Made by a program: the position numbers and the translations under genes
Shown here: piece by piece, positions 28,053 to 39,548 of the stretch
Position numbering within the stretch: position 1 is the stretch's first letter
Layout of the letters: each line of letters starts with the position of its first letter
Notes under the pieces: model-generated
Database searches by the model: none
Told to the model about the DNA's origin: nothing
Seen by the model: the letters and a program-made list of their open reading frames with translations, nothing else
From: Dipetalonema caudispina
Lineage: Eukaryota; Nematoda; Chromadorea; Rhabditida; Onchocercidae
Direction: 5' to 3'
NCBI GenBank assembly: GCA_013365325.1
Contig: JABVXV010000256.1
Span: forward strand, 1-64,000
Length of the DNA: 64,000 nucleotides

Positions 28053-28344
28053 TTAGCTGAATTGGAGATAAGAAGAAAGTTGAAGGTCAATAGTAATGTG
28101 CTGTATACAATACTTTGCCTTGTAGCTAGCCATGTGGATTTCTCAGGAACAATTTCCATGGCAAACCGTCCTTCGAATAATGTAGATACCAAAGAACCTT
28201 CCCGAGAATCTTGTTCGAACGTTAGGTAAATCGGAAGATAATACTGCTAAAAGACTTGAGGAAGCAAAGTACTCATTAGCATGATCGAGTATTTCATTAA
28301 TTTATTTCAGTCATGTTAGTGTTCCCAGTAGTTCGAGTATTTGA
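28053..28344 (+). other. Unassigned exon pair, hydrophilic product
   Basis: After a GATATTTCAG acceptor, 28053-28225 is open: LAELEIRRKLK, a short hydrophobic stretch, then MANRPSNNVDTKEPSRESCS. It ends at a GTAAAT donor. A TTTATTTCAG acceptor at 28310 continues in phase to SHVSVPSSSSI and a stop at 28344. A further short open piece upstream (about 27963-28008) ends in a GTAAGA donor but does not close in phase with it. Codon content is more gene-like than the flanks. No start exon was found and no family is recognised. It could be part of a gene whose other exons I missed, or a relic. Confidence 0.25.
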
Positions 28345-29756
28345 AATATTTCTGAAAAAACTGACACCATGGAGGAAAAAGTGGACTTCATTCATTGAAA
28401 TCAAGATGCAAATCGTACGGGAACTTTCACTGAGACTATTAAGAATATGGGAATTGCGGAAACAACTTTACCCTCTTGCGAAACTGATAAAAGTTACTAT
28501 TCTACAAATTTAATTCATAATTTAAAACGAAAAATTCTTCAGTCAGTATCAGTTTGAAATTGGAAAAGGTAAGAAGACGATGAATAGTTATCTTAACACT
28601 TATCATTTTTCCACTCTTTTTTTTCACTTCCACATCTACAGATTTGTTTGTTTGTTTATAACATTCTCATAAATTTTATGAATGTAAAAATTATTGCCAT
28701 TCAAGTGTCAATCATTTGAGGTACTAATTCTGTCAAATATAATCTTACCACCAGCAATATTGTTAAATGGTAATTTTTGTTTTTTATTCTGTCATAACCA
28801 TTTTCCCTTTTTTTCCATCAATAACATTAGGATCGTATGATGAGTTATAAGATCGCAAATAAAAAAAGCCAAATCATTGTAAATGTTGATCAGATATCAA
28901 TATAGCTTATCACAGTTTTAATTTATTCTTTCTTGCTGTCCTGTTCATTCTTTTTTGTCAGCCCACCGATCTCTCCCTTCCTTCCCGAGACAAATTTCCT
29001 CCTCCTTTAGATTTATTCATATCCATAAACGGTCTACATGTATCGTTCGCTACTTTGTTTTATTATTGTTTGGTATTGATAATGATGAATTGAAAGATTG
29101 CTACTTCAACAGCTTACTTGTAATAGTTAATTTATTTCTTAACGACCTTTTCCGGTTGCTTTTTTTTTTTCATAAAATTTATCCTTTTCACCCTTTCTTT
29201 TTTCCCTCCTTCTCTTTTCTTCCTGACATCCGTTCATGCTTTTCTACTCATAATAATTCATCATCATCGAAAGAGAGAGATAGAAAAGAGGGAATGATTC
29301 CAGCGTAATTTGCTTTGCTTTTAAGTTTCCATTAAAGTTGCCATATTTACTTTTTATTATTAGCTTTAGATAGAATTTGTAAATGAAATATTTCACTTTT
29401 AATATTTTTCATACATTTACAAACTGTTTAAAATGGAAAAGTGTCGTATTGTTAAACATTTTTTTTTTTTTTTTGTTTTATTTTTTTCATTCATTAAATG
29501 ATGATGCAGTTATTGATAGTACGATTTTCAATGGTAACAAAGGGCATGCAATTTGTGTCAAGATGAGAAATTTTCCATTATATATTTTCCGATATAACGA
29601 AGATAGTTAGATCAGTGAGAATTTATATCCATAATGAAATTTATCTTCCGTTTTATTCTTGCTAGACTATATGCATCATACGAATACGCACTTTTTTGCT
29701 TCTTCTCGGTTGTTTTTTGCTAAATATTAACAAATATTTTGTTTTTCAAATTTCAG

Positions 29757-29758
29757 TA
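29757..29758 (+). promoter_or_regulatory. Probable trans-splice acceptor immediately before the EGF-protein start codon
   Basis: TTTTTCAAATTTCAG ends at 29756, and only two bases (TA) separate it from the ATG at 29759. No upstream exon in phase is evident. This is the usual geometry of a nematode spliced-leader acceptor. Confidence 0.5.
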
Positions 29759-32065
29759 ATGAAAGTTGGAGCGATACACGTAGTAGTGTGCATGTTAACA
29801 GCGCCAGTTATCGTATGCCAACAACGACATAAGGATAAAGATGATGCATACGTTGATTTGATCCCACTTAATTTGATACCAGAAGGTTGTAGTTTGGATT
29901 CCTACTATGGTTATGGCATTGTAGATGGAAGCCTGGAAAAATGTGATAAATATTCAGAAGCTAAAGCTGGAGGTGAAGAGTTCAGTTCCGAATATGAAGA
30001 AATTAAATGTCGTACGTTAAGAAGTGAGTTTTTTCTCAATATCAATGTAGAATTTAGACGGAATCTATATTACAACTAAGTAATAAAACAGATTAATTCA
30101 AAATGCTGGTATACTTAGAGTATATTTTTAATGTATTTCATCGGCTTCCATATAATATTACGAAATGATTCATATCGGGAATTTTAAACTTCTAAAAATA
30201 CGTTAAATATGCAATGACAACATTTCATATTTAGTGCACGGAAGAATGAAAAATAACAAATGCGAATGCAAGCCTGGATGGAAGGGATCAATTTGTAACG
30301 AATACTATGGATGTCCCACTGGCTTCTCCTTGTACAACAGTGTGTAAGTTTTATTTTCTCTCCAGGTTGCTAATTTTTACAACTATAAATCATCTCATCC
30401 TTAGTTATGGGATAACTGAAATAAATTTCTGAATCAAATAAAGAATTGTCAGCTAATTAAAACTTCGAGGTGGTGTCGTAAGTTTTTGGATGATTTCTTT
30501 TTCTCGTACTTAGCTGCAGGAATTTTTCGATTTCCTGGATTGGAAGAGTAGGTTGCTGATAATTTAATTTACAAGAGTTCCAAAAAAGTAAGTTAAATTT
30601 AGTTCTTCCTTGATGTTGAAATGCTTTCAACACATTTTTTAATAATATCCTTTCTACTCTCATCCCTAGATCTACCTTATTCTAATAATTCCAAAAAAAC
30701 AACTAACAATTTGTGAAGTAACTGAAAAGATATCACCTTGACAGTGATGTGAAATTTGTTGACGTTAACATTCAACTTGACAATTCCTACTATTGTCAAA
30801 TTCAGGATGGAAAACTAAAGAAACTTTCAAAGAAGAAACTGGAAGAATTTTTCAGATGTACACCGAATTCATGTCAACATAATGGAACGATTGCTATTGG
30901 CTCCAAACAGATTGAATGCATTTGTCGAGCCCCATGGGATGGCCGAAACTGCGAACGACTTGCGTGTTGGCGCATGGCCCCGAAAGGTAATACTGAATAT
31001 TTCCTATGACATTTTCCCGAATTATTTAGCATTTAACTCACCTTATTAGCTATTTATCAGGTACAAAGTTTTATTTCCCAATGAAGGCTTATGTTAGGTA
31101 AAAAGAAAGAGGCAGAAAGAGGGAGACGGAAAAAATGACGTCAATAAGTTAATGTTCTTTTCGATTCTTTATTTATGGTTATTGCCTCCCAATCATGTCT
31201 TAATTAACGATGAAGCTATTATTCATTTTAAACGTTTTGAAGAGCATGAAAGGAGATGGCGCAATGCAGGTGATAAATGTCGTTGTGCCGACGAATATGA
31301 AGGCGATAATTGTGATAAAGTCATCAAATGTAGAAATGATGGTGAAATTGTCGATGGAAGGTTCTCGTTATTTACAGCTTTTTTCGTTTTTTTTTAAAAT
31401 TATTTGACAATATTCAAATGCACTATCGATTGCATCCCTTTAGACCATTTCAAGGCATTCTGGACCGGATTCCTCATATATTCATTACAATTGAGAAGCG
31501 AATGCAATACATTTCACTTGCAGTCCATCCTTTTATTACTTTTGTTTATATGTCATTTTAACATCTCATACGAAATTTGTACCGCATGCAAATACCCTTT
31601 TTAGGACGAGAGTTTTGACACTGGAAAAATGTTTAATTGGGATGCATGGTATGCCAAATTTAACTATTGAAAATTGATTTTAGTTTTTAATTTACCAATG
31701 ATTCACCTCATATCCACCTTAAATATAATGAGATACTGAAGAAATGTCCATAAGACTTCAGAAATCCTCCAGGTGTTTTTTCTTTTTCAAATATTTTTAT
31801 TGAGTAAATAATAAACGGGACGGAATTAATAATTTTTACTTGCAGATGCAGTTGTAAGGAATCATTTTATGGAGAAATTTGCGAGAAGAAATGTCCTGCC
31901 AATCAGACGTAAGTGATTAACATAATTGACATTCATACGGTTTACTAGTACAAAGAAAACTTATGAAATTGATTCAACATTTTCAGATGTGGTGCGATAG
32001 TTACTTGGCTCTCATCGGCTGTCACATCCTTAGCATTCCTATGTTTTTGCTTGATTCGATTGTAA
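29759..32065 (+). CDS. EGF-like repeat surface protein with hydrophobic C-terminus (6 exons, about 291 aa)
   Basis: Exons are 29759-30023, 30235-30343, 30745-30986, 31243-31360, 31846-31908 and 31987-32065. All phases close. Residues 1-20 are a signal peptide (MKVGAIHVVVCMLTAPVIVC). The body carries several EGF-type modules with the C-x-C-x(3-4)-W/Y-x-G-x2-C signature: CECKPGWKGSIC, CICRAPWDGRNC, CRCADEYEGDNC and CSCKESFYGEIC. The last exon is CGAIVTWLSSAVTSLAFLCF followed by CLIRL-stop. That is either a terminal membrane segment with a three-residue tail or a GPI-anchor signal. Exon 4 has a second in-phase acceptor at 31269/31270 that would remove nine residues. The product is expected on the cell surface or in the secretory path, and its partner is unknown. 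EGF repeats of this kind mediate protein-protein contacts. I cannot name an orthologue. Confidence 0.85.
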
Positions 32066-33568
32066 AATAACTTTTTTAATAGTTCAATTAATAGAGAAAC
32101 GAAAAAAAAAAACATCTCAATCCCATAAAAATTCATAAACACGTATGAAAAATTCGTTGAATTTCAGAAACGTTCAATAGTTTAGAATAAAAATATAATT
32201 GAAATTTTGGATGAAGTCATATGTTTTAGAAGTATTTTGCTTTCTTCAAATAAATTTCTTTTTTTCTTTTCTCTCTTATGTCAGTTTATTTCATTTCCAG
32301 TAATAATCCATCGATGTTGTAATGCTTTAAATCTCATTCTTGAATGGGTCCGATTATCCTGAAAGTTGTGTCATATGTTATTGGTTATTAAGGATGTTGT
32401 TGAATTTGTCATTAATCGTCATAATTGTCTATTATTTGTACTGGTATTCAAGCATCTTCTTTATTGTAATATTTCTCTCCTTCCCTTTTATTCCCGGGAA
32501 CAAAAAAAGGAATTTCAGCAAATAATTAGTAGTGTCCTTTTTTTATCACATCATTTGATGTGAAAAGAGTTCTGTTTACTATTTGTCTTCTTCTCTTCCT
32601 TTTTTTTTTCACAAAATTATGCCATTGGACTTGCTAGGCACTTTTATTTGTTAATTAACAAATATCTGAAAAGAGGAGAGGATCATTTCAGCATAGTTTT
32701 GATGTAGCCTTCATGTTAACCTTTCTTTATTACATCCAAAGAAGAAAAATTTAAAGGAAAATTAGTCTCTATATGTATTATTTCAACATTTGTTCAATTT
32801 AAGTAATGCATGATTCATTACTTTTAATTTAATACCTTCTAGGAAATTTTGACAATTTTCCCAATTATTTTGATGAGAGAGAAAGAGGAAAGAGGAAGAG
32901 GAATTGGAAAAGTAAAATGTTAACTGTGTTCAAATTTTTGATCAATTTTAAAGGGAACGAAAGTGATAATAGGTAAATAGTTTCTTGTAACTACCTATAC
33001 TAGCCCCTTGTAAAATATTTATTCCTTTATATGCGTGTTTGAATTTGCGGGTAAATGAGTGTTCAGTATTATACCTCATCAAGTTACCGTGTGAAATGAT
33101 GTAAAACTGGTATGGGTTATCAGTAAGTTTGATTCATACACCTATATGGAAGGTTAAAATTCGGAGATAGTAGTGTGAATTAAGATAAATTCCAATTAAA
33201 TCGCCAAATGTTATTTGTCAAAATGCACTGCCACAAGTTTATGCATCCTACAACCTTTCATATGACATATTTGTTTACCGTTGCTTTGCTTCCTTAGATT
33301 TTCTTCGCTCTATTAGAATTAGCGCTTTTGTAAATGTATCGGATTTAAATCCATGCAACATGATTTTAGTGTTTTTTGTTTATTTTCTTCCTAAGGTTGA
33401 TCTCAATTTGATAAATATCTTTAAAAAGATTACAATTTACACTTTGAATATTACACTTTAATATTCACCTTTCATGTATATGAGTATATAATATATAAAA
33501 TGGTTTTATACAGTCTACAGTCAGATGTCGTATTAGAATCGGTAGACCCATCCGGTATATTCTTTTTG

Positions 33569-33826
33569 TTACATTATGTGAGATCCAAGAATCGATGAAG
33601 TATTTTCATCATATATTCTTAGTATCTTGTCATGGTTGCCCATTGAAACTGTTTGGAAAAACATGTTTATTACAATTACATTAAAGTAGTTGTTGGTCCA
33701 GTTCTTGGCATTTTGGCTAAAATGGTAATGGCGTTGTAGTTGTTCTTTCCATCTTTGCCTTTGTTTTACTACCCGAAGTTGATGAATTCCTTTTTGTAAT
33801 GATTTTTCCACCGATTCAAAAACCAT
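33569..33826 (-). CDS. Hypothetical small basic protein, single exon (85 aa)
   Basis: A true ATG opens an 85-codon frame. A TGTTCAG acceptor lies 4 nt upstream, as expected for a trans-spliced message. The first half is basic and amphipathic (VEKSLQKGIHQLRVV, RQRWKEQLQRHYHF), the middle has a short hydrophobic run (YFNVIVINMFF), and the end is polar. Codon composition looks more gene-like than the flanks. It lies between the EGF and MAM genes on the opposite strand. No family is recognised, and chance cannot be excluded at this length. Confidence 0.35.
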   Translation of the reverse strand: MVFESVEKSLQKGIHQLRVVKQRQRWKEQLQRHYHFSQNAKNWTNNYFNVIVINMFFQTVSMGNHDKILRIYDENTSSILGSHIM

Positions 33827-34996
33827 TTTGCTGAACAGTCAAAATAAGCAAGAAGCATACTTTAATTTCCTACTGCAAGTGATGCTCAGTAAAATAGTTT
33901 AGCACGCAAACTACTGCATAATTTATATTCAATTGGTGTTCTACAATTCTGCAAGTTCTTATTTATTGAGGGGATGAAATTTGGAATGATACTTTTCAAA
34001 TGATGAAGAAGAGTTGAAAATAACTTTCGGAACTGTAATGTTTACAATAAATATGCAATATATATATAAATATAGATAGATAAATAAATATAAATACGTA
34101 CAACAAATAGAAGTGAACACTTCAAATTTTGTCCGTTGAGGGTCAATTCATTGTCATTATATTACCGCTTCTGCTCTTCCATGATGTTCCTTAATATGAA
34201 GTTTGAAATTCAAAGAAATCTAAATTTTATTTCAATTAAATTTTGCCTCGTTTAATAATAATCGCTATTTTTTTTTCAATTTTCTCTAGTTATGCTTGCA
34301 TACTTTTGAATTTTTTATCCTTTTTTCCCCATATATCTTTCAAAAACATATCAAATTTTTCCAAAAAAAGTGCGAAATTTGTAAATAAAACGTGAAAATT
34401 TCAAAGGTGATGATGTTGATCAGTAAACAGCTCTTTTTTTTCGCCGACCCGAATGCGTTAATCGGTTTAACTAGTTCTCCCATCGGACAATGATTAGTGA
34501 AATGTAGTCAGAGATCCTTCGTGACAGTGTTGAATATATAAAGAAGAGAGCCTCGTTGACCTCTTCTCCGTTGAACTCCGTCCCCTATACGAGGACATGA
34601 ATAGCTCAAGTAAAACTCAAGTGATGTATTATTCTAGTCTCATAAATCCTGAATTCTACTCGTCCTATAATTCTGAATTTTACACATCCGGAAATGCTGA
34701 AGATGGAATGGATGGGGACAAGATAGGAAGATAACAAATGATGAAGGTGAAAAGTGGGAGGAGAGTTACATTCGAGTACTAAATTCAACTAAACTGGACG
34801 GACAAATATTTAAATGCTTGCGATTAAATGGAATATGGAAAGATTAAGCATTCCATAGGTGGGCGGATGACAGATAAGGGTGTAGATAGAAGGGGAGGGG
34901 ATGAAATTAATGGATATCCGATAGGGGTAGTGGATAGGATAGAGCGAATAATGATTCAATTCCTGAAGTGAACTAAACTGATATTGTTCATGTGAA

Positions 34997-37900
34997 ATGA
35001 TGATGTTTCACCAGCCGCTGACCACTTGCTTTTTCTTCTATTGCTTTTATTTCTCCTTGCGTCTGTGTGAGTTGGAATTTCCTTCTCTTTTTGATATATT
35101 TAAAATTTAAATGATCGTAAGAAAATGAGAATTCAATTAACCTAAAATTTTAATGATTTAAGGGAAAATAATAATTTGATTATAGTAAATTTACTTATAA
35201 TCACAATGAAATTGATAGTGATAGTGGCGGGTGGTAGCAACTGCAACAGTGATAACAACGGTTACAGCGATCATAATCACGATAATGATAATGATTACAT
35301 TGAAATTATCACATAGTAATAATATAATGAATATAAGAATACAGATACCTTGCACATTTTTATTTTATTTTCTTATGGCATTTCATGCTTTCATTTCTAA
35401 TTTTACAACTTTAAAAACAAAATTTTGTTATTAACTATCAAAATAACATTTAACTATTAAATTACTGAAATTTTTAAACAGTAGAACCAATTTTGGAAAT
35501 GGAATGAGATGGGAAATTTTCTGAATTCTGAAGTACTCAATAAATCAATGATAATAACGATTGCATCAGTGATTCTTAGAAGTATCCAGGATTAAGTTTT
35601 CCATTTTCTTCTACGTCGTAAAAAATTTACGGAGATTCTATTTTTCCTTCGGTTTGCTTCTGTATTTCATCACTAAACCTCAGATTCCAGATAGAAACAC
35701 AAAATTTTACGTATTGGGTTGAAAATCTTTTCGCTATTTCTTTCCATTCTTGTTCCTCCAGCTTATCATCCAGAAATTGATAATCTATCGTTATCAGCAA
35801 GTTATAAAAAGTCAAATTAGATGTATAATTACCGCTGTAGTATGTTTCCTAATTTTTTATGACAAAATATTCTTAACGATTTCTCTTTTCTAATTTATAA
35901 TATTTGCTAGAAAAAATTTATGAAATACTTTCCATCAAGAATTTCCTTGAAAAATTTCGTTTTTACTGAAAATATCAAAGTTTTTTATTACAAAAATAAG
36001 ATAATTCGTTTAATGAAAAAAAAAAAAAAAAAATGGTCATATTATTTAGGTAATGGATGCTTCCCACCAGTCTACTATGAAACTTATTCACATTATCCGA
36101 TGGCTCTATCAGGTATTCATGCTATGATAATTCATACGATAATTTGTGGACCATTAAATACTACAGATACTTTTATCATTAAGTCACTTAGTGTTTGTGC
36201 TATGCAAATTCGTAGAATCAACTAAAACATCCGTTTTTAAACACTTTGTTGCCCGTGATTCTTTCATTTCAATTGTTGCCGGAAAAAAATTTGTCGCAAG
36301 GATGTTATCTGTTTTTCCGGAAATTTGAAATTTAAGCGGGTCGTGCACGATCATATGCTGATGCTACGGATTTCAATGCTGTAGAAGATGAGCACCCATC
36401 ACTACTTGCTGCACCATCAAATGTACAAGAAAATGTGGACATCGTACAGGAGGCTTCTGATTTGAATTGCCATGGATTTGATAATAATTGTCGATGGTCG
36501 AATACAGATGAAGACGAACTGGACTGGAAAGTATTGCTGTCCACACCGGAGGCTGAATCATGGATCAGTATGCTTCAAACAACTCATCTTCCAGGTTAGA
36601 CAATGGTGTTTTTCCAATTTCTTGTTATAGTCCTATACTTTGCATATCTTATTAATCAGTATAATCTTGATGATTTTGTGATGCTGCATGTTGAACAGGT
36701 TAATGTATTGGTCTCGTAAAAGCTACAAATACCAACTCCATTTCCATATCATTTCATTTAATTTGTCTGCTAACTAAACTTCTACCGAATTAAACTTCTA
36801 GAGAAGTATAATGCTTACTCCATTGTTAATTGCTGGTAAAAGTAATCATTACTCTCTACTACAAGCAATATAATAGCAATTTTTAGATGCATCAGCAGCG
36901 GTGCTTTTATCCAATGGTCGCAATGCATGGGATGGTGGACAACTTGTTTCCGATTTATTGCCGTGTATTATATCACCATTGCAACTCACCGCTACAGTTT
37001 GGCGATCCTCTTCAGATGGACCATTTCAACAACAACCAAATTTGCAGATTTGTAGCCGTAATGCGTATGCCGATCAACCCTATTCAAATTGCAACCTGTT
37101 TCCCATACAAAATGGCATACCGGTTACTGTGAACATACCCGAACCACGTGATCCTACTTCACCTGCCCAGGTTTCGTTTAAATTTTATAATGAATCAAAA
37201 AGCCAATAAACTCAGCATACATATAATTCAAAATAAGAATGTGTCATGGAATTTTTTGGGTTACATTTTAGTGCTTAGAAATAGACTAACCGCTTAATTC
37301 CAAATAAGCAAGAAGCACACTAACGAAAAGAAAGAAAAATTTTACAACTAAAATTCCTAACAAAATTGTAGCATTAAATTTTAATTACATCAGAATTCTA
37401 CTTTGTTATTTGAGGAACAATAATTATTGCATGGATACATTCCCTAAAAAATACCTGAAAACGCAAAGTCCATTATTTAGAACTGTGGTTGCTTGGTGAT
37501 GATTTAATTTCTAGACAATACGGCTACTGATAAAAAGTTTTGCAACTGTAGTATTAGAAATAAGTTGAAATTTTTATAAAATTGTTGTATTTCAGATTGT
37601 TTTGTTGGGTGATAATTTTGTTGGAAAACATGGTGGTGCTATATTTGTACAGGATATTATTATTGACGGTGATCTGGTACCAGACTGCACTATAACAACA
37701 CCATTCAAGAAAACACGGCAACAACAAGCCAGACGCCTGATTCCTTCATATAACTTTCAAGATTCCACCAGCAACCTTGTCGAAGTTCAAGAATTAGATC
37801 CCACGCAAAAAAAATCCTATCTACGCCAACCGTCTACATTGCAATTTGCATCGCCTTTATTAGCGGATTCTTTAATGGTTGAATGTATGAAACTGTCCTG

Positions 37901-39548
37901 CAATCCTGCTGGTAAGGCGTTGTGCTTTGCTGCGACAATTGTTTCCATATTTTCTCATCAAAAAAAAATAAAATACAAATTTCGACCATTACGTTCTTAT
38001 TGATCAGAACTTAGAAAGCTTGTCTAATAACACCAAAATTTCTCCATAAGCAGAATCGTACATGTTTGCATGTATCAAGTTGAAATATTCTGTACATAAT
38101 GTACATCACGATTTGCATTAGCTGTTACTCACAAATACCTCGCTCATTACACTTAATTAAACGTAATAAAATAATCTCCTAAATTGGCGTATTTTTGGCC
38201 TCTTATACATAGTAACTTCTGTTGCAACGGGAACACACAAAAATGTTTACAGTAACTTTTCGTAAGATTGTCTTTCTGGTAATCTTGATCATGTACACCT
38301 AACAATCACTTTGTTAAGCTTCAAGCATTATGATTCTGCAGATATAATAAATCTGCAGAGAAAGACTGTGGATGGAGAAAAGGTATTGCTGGATGGATGG
38401 TATCGACAGGAACTGATGGCTTTTCAAATCCGTTGACCGGCATTATGGTACCACCTGTTGGGACGAAAGCATTCCTGGTAGCATCCTACAACGGTGATTC
38501 CAAAAATTCTATCCGCCAGATTATTAGCCCCCAGATAAGTATTTCAACTTCGACACGACCTGTACACTTCTGCTTCTATGAATATTTCGCACTTGAAGGA
38601 GCACGCTTCACAATGTGTATTAATGAATTTAACAAAGGATGCTTTTATTCTAAAACCAATATCCCCAAAGATGACCATTTACAGGTAATCACTAAATATT
38701 AATCAATTTTGCTTCTTCACCACTTATTTACTTAAAAATGATTATGAGTGTTAATAAATTAATCCATCCTGTTCTGAGATCGGAAATATGTTGCAGTTAG
38801 AGTCTAACTATACGGCAGACAGGATGTATATCAGTTCCGGAAAAGACTATGATTTTAATACTCAAATACTACGAAAAACTATTTGTTTACCAAAATTTTG
38901 ATGAACAGATTTTGCATCCATTGAAACTGGAATTTGCTTATACATATAGTCCACAATTGTCCCCATTTCAAGTACTAAAGTTATGTATATTATGCGGAAG
39001 GCTGTTAGGTGCTTATGGTATTAAGTTTAACCGGCGTCGGATCATATTACGGCCATTTAATCAATATTAAAAATGAAATTTTATGCTTGGATAAGTAACT
39101 TGAATAAACCTTTATTACTGCTTCTCGGGGCTTTTTTTTTTTTTCATCGAAATATTGATTTGTGACATTTTTGAAGTATTTATGTTTATCTTTATAACAT
39201 GAATCAAGTTGAACTGAAAAGGATTTGAGAATTTCGTCATTTTTATTTCCAAATACAAATTCCTAAAATGAACCTGTTTAGGAAAGCAGGCGATGGAATT
39301 TCCAATGCATCGAACTACCAGTTGGAACATACAAGGTTGATTCAATAATTTTATAGCACTCATCACACTCAGAAAAACTTTTCCAACGTTAAGTTGTTAA
39401 ATTAAACCTTGAAATTTAAAAAAAAAAAGATGAATATTTTGTGCAGATATATGTCTCGGCAGAAAACAGTGGGACAAATCAAGGCGATATTGGTTTCGTT
39501 CCATTACGATTGAGTCGAGATCTGGAAGGAAATGATCCCATCTGCTGA
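34997..39548 (+). CDS. Secreted protein with two MAM-like domains (9 exons, 497 aa)
   Basis: Exons are 34997-35066, 36050-36112, 36337-36594, 36887-37170, 37596-37911, 38359-38684, 38797-38825, 39290-39335 and 39447-39548. All phases close on TGA. Exon 1 is a signal peptide (MMMFHQPLTTCFFFYCFYFS) ending in a consensus GTGAGT donor. From about residue 89 a MAM-like module starts (CHGFDNNCRWSNTDEDELDW) and runs to LPDC. A second begins near residue 320 (CNPAEKDCGW) and ends with RWNFQCIELPVGTYK, then NQGDIGF and a terminal IC. MAM domains are extracellular adhesion modules of about 170 residues with conserved cysteines, a C-x-W start and a GDI-x-(I/F/V) end, which matches both halves. The 29-bp exon 7 and 46-bp exon 8 were placed by phase and by completing the MAM pattern. 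Exon 3 uses an unusual TTTAAG acceptor. No membrane segment or anchor is seen, so the product is probably secreted matrix or cuticle-associated. Confidence 0.8.

Noticed and set aside
35627..35815. Minus-strand frame of about 62 codons inside MAM intron 1
   Set aside because: Polar and gene-like, but it lacks an in-frame ATG and any joinable exon. Not enough to call.
36332..36561. Minus-strand Ser-rich open frames
   Set aside because: Exact shadows of exon 3 of the MAM-domain gene on +.
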